A DNA stretch of 64,000 nucleotides. Origin: Enemella dayhoffiae. GTDB taxonomy: Bacteria > Actinomycetota > Actinomycetes > Propionibacteriales > Propionibacteriaceae. The stretch spans positions 107,734 to 171,733 of the forward strand of contig NZ_NMVQ01000044.1 of NCBI RefSeq assembly GCF_002250625.1, in the 5' to 3' direction. Positions 18,938 to 27,925 of the stretch are shown one piece after another. Each line of letters starts with the position of its first letter. Position 1 is the first letter of the stretch. Under the pieces are notes generated by a model that had not been told where the DNA came from, did no database searches, and saw nothing but the letters and a program-made list of their open reading frames with translations. The position numbers and the translations under genes are program-made.

Positions 18938-21000
18938 GCAGTGTTGCCGCAGCCGGTTCCGGCGGGCTGACCGGCGCTGGACCGGTCGCCCGCTGGGTGG
19001 TCAGCGTCCTGGTGCTCGGCCTCGGTACCGCGGCGTTGAGCACCGCCTGGCAAAACTGGGCGGCCTGGCCGCTGCTGCTGCTGGCCGGGCTCGCCGGCGC
19101 CGCTGCGGCGTACGGAATGGCGCGCGCGAAGGTGTTCTTCGCGCTCCGGCTGCTGGTGCTGGCGCTGGTCCCGGCGATCGGGATGGTGCTGGTCGGCCGG
19201 CAACAGGGGCTCGCCCCGCTGGACGCGCTGAGCAGGCTGGTCCCGACCCTGCTCACGTCCCCCTTTCCGGCGCCGGTCACGTTGCCGCTGCTGCTGCCCG
19301 GGCTGGCCGCGGTCTGGCTGATCGGCGGCCTGCTCGGCGGTCTGCTGACCTGGCGGACCTTCTTCCTGCCACCGCTGCTCGCCGGGCTGGGGCTGCTGGT
19401 GCTGGCCGACCTGCTGACCGCGGGCGGCTCGGACCGGCTCGGGCTGGTCAGCTTCGGTCTGGTGACGGTGGTGCTCGCCTACTGGAGTGGCTGGTCGGGT
19501 CGCCGTCGCCCCGGTCTGCCGGTCGGTGTCTGGCTCGCCGCACTCCTCGGGTTGGTCGCCCTGGCGGTCGGGTTCGTCTTCGTCGGTACGCCGTACCAGC
19601 CGCGGGAGTCGGTGCCCCGGCCGGCCGAGCGGACCTCGGAGCCGAACCCGCTGCCGATGATGGGCTACTGGGCCGAGCACCCCGATGAGGAGATCCTGCG
19701 CCGCAGCGGCGACACCTATCCGCTGCACCTGGTGGTGCTGCCCGACTACGACGGGGTCACCTTCACCACCACCAGCGAGTATTCCGACTTCGGGGACATC
19801 AGGACCCCACTGCTCCCGGCCGGGCGCTACCGCAAGGAGCTCACCACCACCGTCACCATGAAGACCACCAGCCGCTGGCTGCCGGCACCCGGGGTGCCGA
19901 GCCGGATCAGCGTGCCGGAGGCGCGGATCGACGTCGACACCGGTTCGGTGATCAGCCCCCAGCCACCGAACGGGGGAGTGGTGAGTTACACGGTCACCGG
20001 CAGCGTGGACGCCCCCCGGATGGCCGAGCTGGCCGGAGCCAACGTCGGCGAGGCGGAGCGTTACACCAACCTGCCCGCCGCCCCACCGGAGTTCGAGGCG
20101 TACGCCAAGGAGATCACCAAGGACTCGGTCACCTTCCTCGAGCAGACTCAGGCGTTGGAACGGGCGCTGAAGTCGGAGCGGAAGTTCGTACCCACCGCCC
20201 CTGGCGGCTCCTCGCTGCCCCGGCTGAGCACCTTCCTGTTCGCCCCCGAGGAACGCGGCGGACGGGTGGGGACCTCCGAGCAGTTCGCGAGCTCCTTCGC
20301 GGTGCTCGCCCGATCTCTGGGCATCCCGACCCGGGTCGTGGTCGGTTTCGGTGCCGGCTCGCCGCTGGCCAGCGATCCGCAGGTGAACGTGGTCCGCGGC
20401 CGGGACGCGCTGGCCTGGCCGGAGGTCTATTTCGTGGACTACGGCTGGGTGCCGTTCAACCCGACCCCTGACCTCACCTCGCTGCAGCCGCCCGTCGAGG
20501 GTCGGCAGAGCAGGCCGGCGCCGCCCCCGCCCGTACCGACGCCCAACCCGACCGATGAGCAGGACCCACCGCCCGGCCGTCAGGAGGACCTGTGGTGGCT
20601 GCTGCCCGCCGGCATCGGTGGTGGCGTGCTGCTGACCGGGTTGGGGTTGGCGCTCGCCCGGGTGGTACGCCGGCGCCGCCAGCAGCGTGGAGGAGCGGTC
20701 GGGGCCTGGTTGCTGCTGCGGGACTCGTTCCGGCTGTCCGGGCGGCGGATGGACCCGACCCGGCCGGCCGCCGCCCTGGCCGCCGACACCGGCGTACCGG
20801 AGGCCGATGCCGTGGCGCGCGCCGCGGAGGCCGACAGCTTCGCGCCGCGGGGGGAGGGGGCGGAGGTCTGGCCGCAGGCCCGGACCGCCGATCGCGCGCT
20901 GCGGCGGCAGACGAGCTGGTGGCGTCGGCTGCTCTGGGGGATCAGCCCCGCGGTGTGGTTCCAGCCCGTTGGCCGGCGGGGACGGCGTCGGGCTGGGTGA
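18934..21000 (+). CDS. Transglutaminase-like (TgpA/DUF3488) membrane protein, catalytic triad lost
   Basis: The 688-residue protein has about seven N-terminal membrane segments (first ~210 residues), an extracellular transglutaminase-like domain (about 230-520), another membrane segment (LLPAGIGGGVLLTGLGLALA near 555) and a cytoplasmic tail. TgpA relatives use Cys-His-Asp. Here the matching motifs read GTSEQFASSF (Ser448 for Cys), DALAWPEVYF (Leu493 for His) and VPFNPTP (Asn509 for Asp), so the enzyme should be inactive and may serve as a structural or regulatory pseudoenzyme. The fold motifs around these sites are otherwise intact. The start codon overlaps the DUF58 stop by 4 bases. Confidence 0.85.
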   Translation: MSSVAAAGSGGLTGAGPVARWVVSVLVLGLGTAALSTAWQNWAAWPLLLLAGLAGAAAAYGMARAKVFFALRLLVLALVPAIGMVLVGRQQGLAPLDALSRLVPTLLTSPFPAPVTLPLLLPGLAAVWLIGGLLGGLLTWRTFFLPPLLAGLGLLVLADLLTAGGSDRLGLVSFGLVTVVLAYWSGWSGRRRPGLPVGVWLAALLGLVALAVGFVFVGTPYQPRESVPRPAERTSEPNPLPMMGYWAEHPDEEILRRSGDTYPLHLVVLPDYDGVTFTTTSEYSDFGDIRTPLLPAGRYRKELTTTVTMKTTSRWLPAPGVPSRISVPEARIDVDTGSVISPQPPNGGVVSYTVTGSVDAPRMAELAGANVGEAERYTNLPAAPPEFEAYAKEITKDSVTFLEQTQALERALKSERKFVPTAPGGSSLPRLSTFLFAPEERGGRVGTSEQFASSFAVLARSLGIPTRVVVGFGAGSPLASDPQVNVVRGRDALAWPEVYFVDYGWVPFNPTPDLTSLQPPVEGRQSRPAPPPPVPTPNPTDEQDPPPGRQEDLWWLLPAGIGGGVLLTGLGLALARVVRRRRQQRGGAVGAWLLLRDSFRLSGRRMDPTRPAAALAADTGVPEADAVARAAEADSFAPRGEGAEVWPQARTADRALRRQTSWWRRLLWGISPAVWFQPVGRRGRRRAG

Positions 21001-21006
21001 GGAGTG

Positions 21007-21031
21007 GGTGGCTTCGACAGGCTCAGCCACC
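21007..21031. repeat. GGTGGCT...AGCCACC hairpin repeat, copy 1
   Basis: Seven-bp arms GGTGGCT and AGCCACC enclose TCGACAGGCTC. An identical 25-mer is at 55319-55343. It lies between the convergent transglutaminase-like and kinase genes, a terminator-like place. Confidence 0.8.
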
Positions 21032-21042
21032 GGTGAGCGCGG

Positions 21043-22596
21043 TCAGCGGGGGATTTCCTTGCAGACCCAGTCGGCGCCGACCCGGCCGTCCTTGACCCCG
21101 CCGACGAGGAAGCACACCTGGCGCCAGTTCGGGTCGATCGGGGCGGTGACCTGGCGGCGGCTGGCCGGTTCGTCCTCGTTGAACGAGTCGAGTTGCTCCT
21201 TGCTGCCGGCCACCTTCCACTTCCAGCCGGTGGGCGCGTCCACCCCCTTCTCCCAGGTGGCGGTGGCGTTCTTCCCCTCCACCTTCACGTCCAGATTGCG
21301 GGGGGCCAGGTTGGGGTCCATCGCGCTGTTCTGGCTCGGTGTCGCGCTGGGCGCGGCCGACGGTACCGGGGAGGTCACCTCCTCAGCACCACTCTGTGGC
21401 CGGTTGAGCAGGGTCAGGACCACGACCAGCAGCACCCCGAGCGCCACCCCACCGAGGGTGATCGCCAGCAGCGGCGGTTTCTTCCGCGGCGGCTCCGGTT
21501 CGGCGGCCGAGGCGGGTGAGTACGCCGAGACCGCGGCGGGCGTGTACGCCGAGGCGGGGGTGTACGCCGAGGCCGGACCGGGCAGCCCGGTCCCGGGGTC
21601 GATCTCCCGGAAGCGCAGCGAGGTCAGGTCGGCGGTGTTCGACAGCTGCCCGGGCGCCCCGGTCCACCCGTGCGGGGCGACCACCGTGGTCGGCGCGGGG
21701 GCCACGGTCGGGCTCGGGTGCGGGTCACCGGTGGACCAGTTCCTCGTCTCGGTGCGCACCATCGCCAGGGCGTCGCGCAACTCACCGGCAGAGCCGAACC
21801 GCTCGGCCGGGTCCTTGCGCAGGGCCCGGCCGATGATCGCGTGCAGCATCGGCGGCAGGTCCGGGCGCAGCAGCGGACGCGGCGCCTCCAGGCGTACCCG
21901 TTTGATGTAGGCGAGCGCCGAATCGGGCTCCCCGTCGGTCCGGGTGAACGGCGGTTTCCCGTCGAGCAGGTGGAACAGGGTGGCGCCCAGGGAGAAGATG
22001 TCGTCCGACTCCGAGGGGGCGTACCCGTCCAGCACCTGTGGGGAGGCGTGGCGATAGGAGAAGCGGTCCGAGCTGGAGGTGTGCGCCGAGTCGATCAGTC
22101 GGGCGATGCCGAAGTCGGCGAGCACATAGCTGGTCGGTAGGATCAGGATGTTCTGCGGCTTCACGTCGCGGTGCAGCACGCCCTTGCCGTGGGCGAAGGA
22201 GAGCGCATCGGCGACCACGGTGCCGACGTTGACCACCTCGTCGGCCGTGAGCTGTCCGTAGGCTGCGAGTCGCTGGTCCAGCGAACCGAGCTCGTAGTAG
22301 TCCATCACGATGCATGGCCGGCCCCGGCTGGAGGTGCCGATCTGGAGCACCTTCGCGATATTGGGGTGCTGCCGGCCGAGCGAGACCATCAGTTGGACCT
22401 CGCGGGTGAAGCGACGGATCGATTCCTCGTCGTCGACCATCAACACCTTGATGGCGACGTCGCGGTCGAGGGCGTCCTGGACGGCGCGGTACACCGTGGC
22501 GTCGCCGCCACGACCGATCTCCTGCCAGCCGGAGAAGCCCGCCAGGGTTTCCGGGGGGCTCGTCTGGCCGGGCACGGAGGCCCAATTCCCGCTCAC
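21043..22596 (-). CDS. Membrane-anchored Ser/Thr protein kinase (PknB type)
   Basis: The 517-residue kinase has GRGGDATVYRA (glycine loop, about 25-35), DVAIKVL with the ATP-binding Lys, catalytic HRDVKPQNI, DFGIA, and an activation segment ending SPQVLDGY in place of APE. It is a complete, probably active kinase. A Pro/Ala/Tyr linker with AYTPASAY repeats leads to one membrane helix (LLAITLGGVALGVLLVVVL, about 400-420). A small external domain follows with two Cys (VCFLV and DWVCKEI). GTG 22596 has AAGGGG upstream. It faces the DUF58 block convergently; FHA and envelope neighbours suggest envelope signalling. Confidence 0.88.
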   Translation of the reverse strand: MSGNWASVPGQTSPPETLAGFSGWQEIGRGGDATVYRAVQDALDRDVAIKVLMVDDEESIRRFTREVQLMVSLGRQHPNIAKVLQIGTSSRGRPCIVMDYYELGSLDQRLAAYGQLTADEVVNVGTVVADALSFAHGKGVLHRDVKPQNILILPTSYVLADFGIARLIDSAHTSSSDRFSYRHASPQVLDGYAPSESDDIFSLGATLFHLLDGKPPFTRTDGEPDSALAYIKRVRLEAPRPLLRPDLPPMLHAIIGRALRKDPAERFGSAGELRDALAMVRTETRNWSTGDPHPSPTVAPAPTTVVAPHGWTGAPGQLSNTADLTSLRFREIDPGTGLPGPASAYTPASAYTPAAVSAYSPASAAEPEPPRKKPPLLAITLGGVALGVLLVVVLTLLNRPQSGAEEVTSPVPSAAPSATPSQNSAMDPNLAPRNLDVKVEGKNATATWEKGVDAPTGWKWKVAGSKEQLDSFNEDEPASRRQVTAPIDPNWRQVCFLVGGVKDGRVGADWVCKEIPR

Positions 22597-22660
22597 GCCA
22601 CCCCTTCGCTCGAGGTTCGGATCCGCAACTCTTTCTACCACGTATCCGGTCCGTATCCGG

Positions 22661-22690
22661 TTCGACGTTTTTTCCGAAAGCACGTATGCT
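22661..22690 (+). promoter_or_regulatory. Likely sigma-70-type promoter for tRNA-Trp-secE-nusG
   Basis: TTCGAC (22661-22666) and TATGCT (22685-22690) are 18 bases apart, 55 bases before tRNA-Trp, in an unusually AT-rich stretch. Confidence 0.55.
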
Positions 22691-22744
22691 CAACTTCTTG
22701 GTGGCAGCACCAGACTCGGGCGTGCCCGGGAACGGAGCCACCGG

Positions 22745-22817
22745 ACGGCAATAGCTCAATTGGCAGAGCATCGGTCTCCAAAACCGAAGGTTGGGGGTTC
22801 AAGTCCCTCTTGCCGTG
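22745..22817 (+). tRNA. tRNA-Trp (CCA)
   Basis: The 73-nt cloverleaf has acceptor ACGGCAA paired with TTGCCGT, anticodon loop CTCCAAA giving CCA, and T-loop TTCAAGT. Its place directly upstream of secE is conserved in actinobacteria. Confidence 0.95.
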
Positions 22818-22894
22818 CGAGACGACCGGGCCCGCGTTCGCTCCCTGGAGCGTGGCGGCCGGGCAACCCCGAGGCAACGCGAAGGATCCAGACA

Positions 22895-23542
22895 GTGGCA
22901 GACGACAAGAAGCCCGATTCGGCTGACGAGTCGGTTGAGTCGACCCCTGCCGCGAACGACCCCACGGATCAGCGCCAGCCTGTCGAGGAGGCCCCGGCCG
23001 AGCTGAGCGGCGACTCCGAGATCGTCGACCCCGAGGACACCCCCGACGACGAATACGTCGACGATCCCGACACCCCCGACATCAATGAGGCCAAGCTCGA
23101 CCGGGCGACCGACGAGGCGGCGGAGGAGTCCACCGCGGATCCCGGTTCGGTGGCCCAGCGGCGGCCCCGCTCGACCCGTCCGGTACGCCGCAGCGCGTCC
23201 GGTGGCGCCGCGAAGGCCCCCGTCGCCGAGCGGGACGAGGCCGCCGAGGATGCCGAGTCCGGTGCGGCCGAGACCGGGAGCAGTAAGGAGGTGGCCCGCA
23301 AGGACCGGGCCACTCGTACCCGCCGCAGCGCCGAGCGGGAACGAGCAGCAGGCACCGAGCGGACCACCCCGGCGGCGTTCGTCCGCGAGTCCACGACCGA
23401 GCTGCGCAAGGTCGTCTGGCCGACCGGGACCCAGGTACAGCAGTACTTCGTGGTCGTGCTGGTGTTCGTCCTGTTCATCATCGCCTTCGTCTCGCTGCTG
23501 GACCTCGGCTTCGGCTGGCTGGTCCTCAAGGCATTCGGCTGA
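22895..23542 (+). CDS. secE: Preprotein translocase subunit SecE with long acidic extension
   Basis: The 215-residue protein ends with the SecE core: FVRESTTELRKVVWPT amphipathic helix (about 160-175) and a single membrane helix (FVVVLVFVLFIIAFVSLLDL, about 182-201). The first ~155 residues are Asp/Glu/Ala/Ser/Arg-rich and probably disordered, far longer than the ~60-90 residues of typical SecE. GTG 22895 gives MADDKKPDSADES. It is the first protein gene after tRNA-Trp and probably shares a transcript with nusG. Confidence 0.92.
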   Translation: MADDKKPDSADESVESTPAANDPTDQRQPVEEAPAELSGDSEIVDPEDTPDDEYVDDPDTPDINEAKLDRATDEAAEESTADPGSVAQRRPRSTRPVRRSASGGAAKAPVAERDEAAEDAESGAAETGSSKEVARKDRATRTRRSAERERAAGTERTTPAAFVRESTTELRKVVWPTGTQVQQYFVVVLVFVLFIIAFVSLLDLGFGWLVLKAFG

Positions 23543-23583
23543 GACACGACCCGGCTGAGACACACACAGTGGAGGAAAACCCC

Positions 23584-24489
23584 GTGAACAACGAGCAGGA
23601 CGTCCCGGAGAAGGACAACGAGCAGGACGTCGAGCTGTCGCTGACCGATGACGACACCAGTGCCGACGATGTCGAGATCGACCTCGGCCCCCAGTCCACC
23701 ACGAGTGAGGACGACGACTTCGAGATCAACCTCGACTTCGGCGACGACTCCGAGGGGTCCGGTGACTCCTCCGATGACGAGTTGGACCTCGACCTGGACG
23801 CCGTCGGCACCGACGACGAGTCCGAGCAGGATTCCGACGATTCCGACTCAGACGATGAGGACGCCGACGCCGACGCGGTGGTCGAGAAGGCGCTCGAGGA
23901 GTTGCGCGCCGACCTGCGGGCCAAGCCCGGCGACTGGTATGTCGTGCACACCTATTCCGGTATGGAGAAGCGGGTGAAGCAGAACCTCGAGTCTCGGGTG
24001 ACCTCGCTGAACATGGAGGACTTCATCTTCGAGGTGAAGGTGCCCACCGAAGAGGTCACCGAGATCCGCAACGGCAACAGGAAGACCGTCACCCGGACCG
24101 TGCTGCCCGGCTATGTGCTGGTGTGCATGGACCTGACCGACGAGTCCTGGGCGACCGTGCGGCACACCCCGTCGGTGACCGGCTTCGTCGGCCACGCCAC
24201 CTCCCCGGTGCCGCTGGGTCTGGACGAGGTGGAGAAGATGCTCGCCCCGTCGGTGATCGCGGCGGCCAACGCCAGCGTCACCGGCCAGCCGAAGCGGGCG
24301 CAGAAGAAGATCGAGGTGGCCGACTTCGCGGTGGGCGATTCGGTGATGGTCACCGATGGCCCGTTCGCCGGCGTGCACGCCTCGATCACTGAGATCCACG
24401 CGAAGAACCAGCGGCTCAAGGCGCTGGTGGACTTCATGGGTCGCGAGACCCCGGTGGATCTGACCTTCTCGCAGGTCGAAAAGGTCTGA
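23584..24489 (+). CDS. nusG: Transcription termination/antitermination protein NusG with acidic N-terminus
   Basis: The 301-residue protein has a ~112-residue Asp/Glu/Ser-rich N-terminal tail, then the NusG NTD (WYVVHTYSGMEKRVKQNL, about 114 onward) and the C-terminal KOW domain (FAVGDSVMVTDGPFAG, about 249 onward). It binds RNA polymerase and couples it to ribosome or Rho. GTG 23584 was preferred to the in-frame GTG 23569 because GGAGG at 23570-23574 is correctly spaced for the later codon. Typical bacterial NusG is ~180 residues; actinobacterial ones often have such tails. Confidence 0.93.
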   Translation: MNNEQDVPEKDNEQDVELSLTDDDTSADDVEIDLGPQSTTSEDDDFEINLDFGDDSEGSGDSSDDELDLDLDAVGTDDESEQDSDDSDSDDEDADADAVVEKALEELRADLRAKPGDWYVVHTYSGMEKRVKQNLESRVTSLNMEDFIFEVKVPTEEVTEIRNGNRKTVTRTVLPGYVLVCMDLTDESWATVRHTPSVTGFVGHATSPVPLGLDEVEKMLAPSVIAAANASVTGQPKRAQKKIEVADFAVGDSVMVTDGPFAGVHASITEIHAKNQRLKALVDFMGRETPVDLTFSQVEKV

Positions 24490-24615
24490 TTTGGCCGCCG
24501 GGGGAGTCCCGGCGGAGAATAGGAACTTGGGCGTCCATCCGGTACGCCCTGACCCGGGCCGGATCATGCCCGTCCGGCCGGGACACACGAATACAGATAC
24601 GCAAGGACCCGAAAC

Positions 24616-25047
24616 ATGCCTCCCAAGAAGAAAGTAGCGGCGCTCGTCAAGGTCGCGCTGAACGCCGGTGCGGCCACCCCGGCCCCGCCGGTCGGTACCG
24701 CGCTCGGTCCGCACGGTGTCAACATCATGGACTTCTGCAAGCAGTACAACGCTGCCACCGAAGCCATGCGCGGCAACGTGATCCCGGTCGAGATCACCAT
24801 CTACGAGGACCGCACGTTCTCGTTCGTGACCAAGACCCCGCCAGCCGCCGAGCTGATCAAGAAGGCCGCCGGAATCAAGTCCGGTGCCGCCAACCCGCTG
24901 ACCACCAAGGTCGGCAAGATCACCAAGGACCAGGTCAAGGAGATCGCCGAGACCAAGCTCCCCGACCTGAACGCCAACGACATCGACGGCGCGATGAAGA
25001 TCGTCGAGGGTACCGCCCGCTCGATGGGCGTCACCGTCGAGGGCTGA
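24616..25047 (+). CDS. rplK: 50S ribosomal protein L11
   Basis: The 143-residue protein matches L11 throughout: [20 protein letters not shown] (Pro-rich N-terminal domain), [15 protein letters not shown], and the C-terminal RNA-binding domain with [16 protein letters not shown]. It binds 23S rRNA in the GTPase-associated centre, where thiopeptides act. It is followed 75 bases later by rplA. Confidence 0.97.
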   Translation: MPPKKKVAALVKVALNAGAATPAPPVGTALGPHGVNIMDFCKQYNAATEAMRGNVIPVEITIYEDRTFSFVTKTPPAAELIKKAAGIKSGAANPLTTKVGKITKDQVKEIAETKLPDLNANDIDGAMKIVEGTARSMGVTVEG

Positions 25048-25122
25048 TCCGCCCAACCCGTGGGAGGGGAGCGCACCCCGCACCACGACTGACACACACG
25101 AACTGAACAACAGGAGTCAGAA

Positions 25123-25824
25123 ATGCAGCGCAGCAAGGCATACCGCTCGGCCGCCGAGAAGCTGACCGAGGACAAGCTCTACACCCCGGCCGAGGCCGTG
25201 GATCTGATCAAGGACGGAGCGTCGGCCAAGTTCGACGAGACCGTCGACGTGGCGATGCGCCTGGGCGTCGATCCGCGCAAGGCGGACCAGATGGTCCGCG
25301 GCACCGTCAACCTTCCCAACGGCACCGGCAAGACCGCTCGGGTCCTGGTCTTTGCCACCGGTGAGAAGGCGGAGGCCGCCAAGGCCGCCGGCGCCGACGA
25401 GGTCGGTGCCGACGAGCTGGTGGAGAAGGTCCAGAAGGGCTATCTGGACTTCGACGCGGTCGTCGCCACCCCGGACATGATGGGCAAGGTCGGCCGACTG
25501 GGCCGGGTGCTGGGTCCGCGTGGCCTGATGCCGAACCCGAAGACCGGCACCGTCACCCCCGACGTCGCCAAGGCCGTCACCGACATCAAGGGCGGCAAGA
25601 TCGAGTTCCGCGTCGATCGGCACGCGAACCTGCACTTCGTGATCGGCAAGGCGTCGTTCAGCGAGTCGGCGCTGCAGGAGAACTACTTCGCCGCGCTGGA
25701 GGAGGTGCTGCGGCTCAAGCCGTCCAGCGCCAAGGGCCGCTACATCAAGAAGATCACCTTCAGCTCCACCATGGGCCCGGGCGTGACGGTCGACCCGTCG
25801 CGCACCAAGCCCGACAGCGAGTGA
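25123..25824 (+). CDS. rplA: 50S ribosomal protein L1
   Basis: The 233-residue protein shows [20 protein letters not shown] near the N-terminus and [20 protein letters not shown] mid-protein, the L1 signature. It forms the L1 stalk at the E site and is commonly the autogenous repressor of its own operon. Next on the strand is a strong terminator at 25860. Confidence 0.97.
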   Translation: MQRSKAYRSAAEKLTEDKLYTPAEAVDLIKDGASAKFDETVDVAMRLGVDPRKADQMVRGTVNLPNGTGKTARVLVFATGEKAEAAKAAGADEVGADELVEKVQKGYLDFDAVVATPDMMGKVGRLGRVLGPRGLMPNPKTGTVTPDVAKAVTDIKGGKIEFRVDRHANLHFVIGKASFSESALQENYFAALEEVLRLKPSSAKGRYIKKITFSSTMGPGVTVDPSRTKPDSE

Positions 25825-25859
25825 GGCGTACGCCCCGCTGAGCGCACCAGGCTGAACGC

Positions 25860-25895
25860 AAGAGGCCCGCACCCCGATCGGGGGGCGGGCCTCTT
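25860..25895. terminator. Bidirectional terminator between rplA and NlpC/P60 gene
   Basis: The stem AAGAGGCCCGC (25860-25870) pairs with GCGGGCCTCTT (25885-25895), with an inner CCCC/GGGG extension. It lies between convergent genes. Confidence 0.8.
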
Positions 25896-25913
25896 GGCGT
25901 ACGCGGCCGAGGA

Positions 25914-26711
25914 TCAGTCGCCGTACTTCTTGGGGCGATAGGCGTCGTACTCCGAGCCGCTGCCCAGACCGTAGGTCAGGCTGCGGTGGCGGGTCCGGTC
26001 GCCGTCGCCGGTCTGCTCATAGGCGGTGTAGGAGGTCTTCTGGGCGTTGTCCCACTTCTCGAAGATGACCACGTGGCGGGTGTTGTTGTCGCCCTTGATG
26101 TCGATCACCAGGTCGCCCGGCTTCAGCTCGGCCATCGAGATCTTGCGGGAGTAGGTGGAGCTGGCGAGCAGCACCGTGTAGGGGGAGTCCTTGAACTCGA
26201 GCGCCATTGAGGCGTACCCGGAGCAGTCCTGGCGATAGCCCTGGAAGTACTTCTGCTGACTGTAGGGGACCGGGCCGCCGTTGTAGGCGGTGAGCCAGGT
26301 CTTGGCGCGATCGAGCGTACGCTGCCGCGCCGCGGAGACGTTGCCGCTGCTCGGGGGCGGGGTGGCGGTGCCACCGCCGTTGGCCTCCTGCAACGCGGCC
26401 CAGGTCTTGGGTCCGACGATGGCGTCGGCCTCGAGGCCCTTGGCGCGCTGGAAGTCGAGCACGGCGGCCTTCGTCTTCGGCCCGAAATAGCCGGTGCCGA
26501 CGAGCGGGGCACCCTGATTCTTGAGGATGCACTGAAGGGTCTTGACGGCCGTGCCCTGGGACCCCTGTTTGAGGGTGGGGGTGTCGCTGACGGTGCAGCT
26601 GGCGGACGAGGGGGCGGCGGTGGAGGTGGCGACGCCGACTCCGATCCCGGTGAGGGCGGTGAGGCCGGTGGCGACCGCTGCGGTGGCGGCGACGATACGA
26701 CGGGTGATCAT
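25914..26711 (-). CDS. Secreted peptidoglycan-binding NlpC/P60-like hydrolase
   Basis: The 265-residue protein has a signal peptide (about 1-33, MITRRIVAATAAVATGLTAL...), a PG_binding_1 domain (about 46-110, TLKQGSQGTAVKTLQ, GYFGPKTKAAVLDFQ) and a C-terminal amidase/NlpC-P60-like domain with Cys163 in DCSGYA and His213 in TRHVVIF. It probably cuts wall peptides outside the cell. A second, related gene lies 155 bases upstream on the same strand, separated by its own terminator. Confidence 0.8.
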   Translation of the reverse strand: MITRRIVAATAAVATGLTALTGIGVGVATSTAAPSSASCTVSDTPTLKQGSQGTAVKTLQCILKNQGAPLVGTGYFGPKTKAAVLDFQRAKGLEADAIVGPKTWAALQEANGGGTATPPPSSGNVSAARQRTLDRAKTWLTAYNGGPVPYSQQKYFQGYRQDCSGYASMALEFKDSPYTVLLASSTYSRKISMAELKPGDLVIDIKGDNNTRHVVIFEKWDNAQKTSYTAYEQTGDGDRTRHRSLTYGLGSGSEYDAYRPKKYGD

Positions 26712-26816
26712 TGGAGTGCTCCTGGCTGGGGGACGATTCGGTGTCGACGCTAGGCGTACGCCGGGCCCCTGGCCACCGGTGCAGGGCTGGAAGGTTCCAC
26801 GCTGCGCCGGGACGCA

Positions 26817-26850
26817 GAACGCCCCCGCAACCGAAGTCGCGGGGGCGTTC
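26817..26850 (-). terminator. Terminator of the second NlpC/P60 gene
   Basis: Perfect 12-bp arms GAACGCCCCCGC (26817-26828) and GCGGGGGCGTTC (26839-26850) lie just after the gene ending at 26867. Confidence 0.8.
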
Positions 26851-26866
26851 AGCTGGTGCGGGTGGC

Positions 26867-27622
26867 TCAGAAGCGCACGACGCCCGAGACCGGCATCGAG
26901 GTGGCGGAGACCACCGAGACCGGCTTGCCCGGACGCGAGCTGTGCACGATCTTGCCGTCACCGATGTAGAGGCCGACGTGCGAGGCGCCGGAGTAGTAGA
27001 CGACGACGTCACCCGGCTGGGCCTGGCTGAGCGAGATCCGCTGACCGCCGCCGGCCTGGGCCTGCGAGGTGCGCGGGATGCTCACACCGGCGGCGCGCAG
27101 CGACGCCTGGGTCAGGCCGGAGCAGTCATAGGAGCTGGGGCCGGTGGCGCCATAACCGTAGGGCTTGCCCACCTGGGCCAGCGCGAAGTTGACCGCAGCC
27201 GCCTTGCCGGTGCCGGTGCTGCTCACCGCGGCCCGCGGGGCGGCAGCGGCCGGGCGGTTGGCGGAGACGGTCTTCTTGCCGCCCGACTTGGCCTGGAGCG
27301 AGCCCCAGGTCATCGACGCGGTGACGCCGGTGGTCGGGATGTCGTTGGCGCGCTGGTAGCGCTTCACCGCAGAGCGCGTCATGCTGCCGTAGTAGCCGGT
27401 CGCCGGCACCGAGTAGCCAGCCTTGGTGAGGCTGCGCTGGAGGCGCTTCACATCGTCGCTGCGCTTGCCCACCTTGAGGGTCGGGGTGGAGCCGGCCGCG
27501 CACTGGCTGACGGTGTCGCAGGACGGGGCGGCCTCCGCGGTGCCGATGGAGGCAACGGCGAAGCTCGAGCCAAGGGCCACACTGGCGGCCACAGCGGCGG
27601 AGGTCTTGAAGATCTTGCGCAT
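26867..27622 (-). CDS. Secreted NlpC/P60 endopeptidase with peptidoglycan-binding domain
   Basis: The 251-residue protein has a signal peptide (1 to about 32, ending GTAEAA), a PG_binding_1 domain (about 45-110, TLKVGKRSDDVKRLQ, GYYGSMTRSAVKRYQ), an Ala/Ser linker and a classical NlpC/P60 domain: Cys167 in YDCSGL, His215 in GASHVGLYIG and a later His in KIVHSSR. It should cut D-gamma-Glu-mDAP-type cross-peptides during growth or division. The ATG at 27622 follows a leader of about 50 bases. Confidence 0.9.
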   Translation of the reverse strand: MRKIFKTSAAVAASVALGSSFAVASIGTAEAAPSCDTVSQCAAGSTPTLKVGKRSDDVKRLQRSLTKAGYSVPATGYYGSMTRSAVKRYQRANDIPTTGVTASMTWGSLQAKSGGKKTVSANRPAAAAPRAAVSSTGTGKAAAVNFALAQVGKPYGYGATGPSSYDCSGLTQASLRAAGVSIPRTSQAQAGGGQRISLSQAQPGDVVVYYSGASHVGLYIGDGKIVHSSRPGKPVSVVSATSMPVSGVVRF

Positions 27623-27681
27623 TGTCGGGGAATCCTCTGTTTGATGGTCAGATCCGCCGGTTCACGTGGCCGGCGCGGGAA

Positions 27682-27710
27682 CGCTAACCCGGAGAGTTGC
27701 TCTTGGTCAA
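27682..27710 (-). promoter_or_regulatory. Possible promoter of the NlpC/P60 gene
   Basis: On the minus strand TTGACC (27710-27705) and TTAGCG (27687-27682) are 17 bases apart, about 60 bases before the start codon. I found no c-di-AMP riboswitch pattern in the leader. Confidence 0.35.
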
Positions 27711-27925
27711 CCCTCAGGTTGCTCTCAGATAAACCTGTGTCCGGGCTGTGTTTCCCCCAGAGATCGTTCCCCCTAGTCACACGCGTTCCGGTGGGGATCA
27801 CGGATGTGACACGGATCATGCTGAGGTCAGAGGGGAGATTTCTCAGGAACGTCTTGTGTGGCCCGCCAGTTCGAACGGGGCCCGCGCCGACCAGAGCCCC
27901 TCACGCGGCTGGGGGTCCCGAAAAG

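Noticed and set aside
27623..27925. c-di-AMP (ydaO) riboswitch ahead of the NlpC/P60 gene
   Set aside because: Such riboswitches often precede actinobacterial wall hydrolase genes, so I looked for one, but the conserved blocks are not visible.
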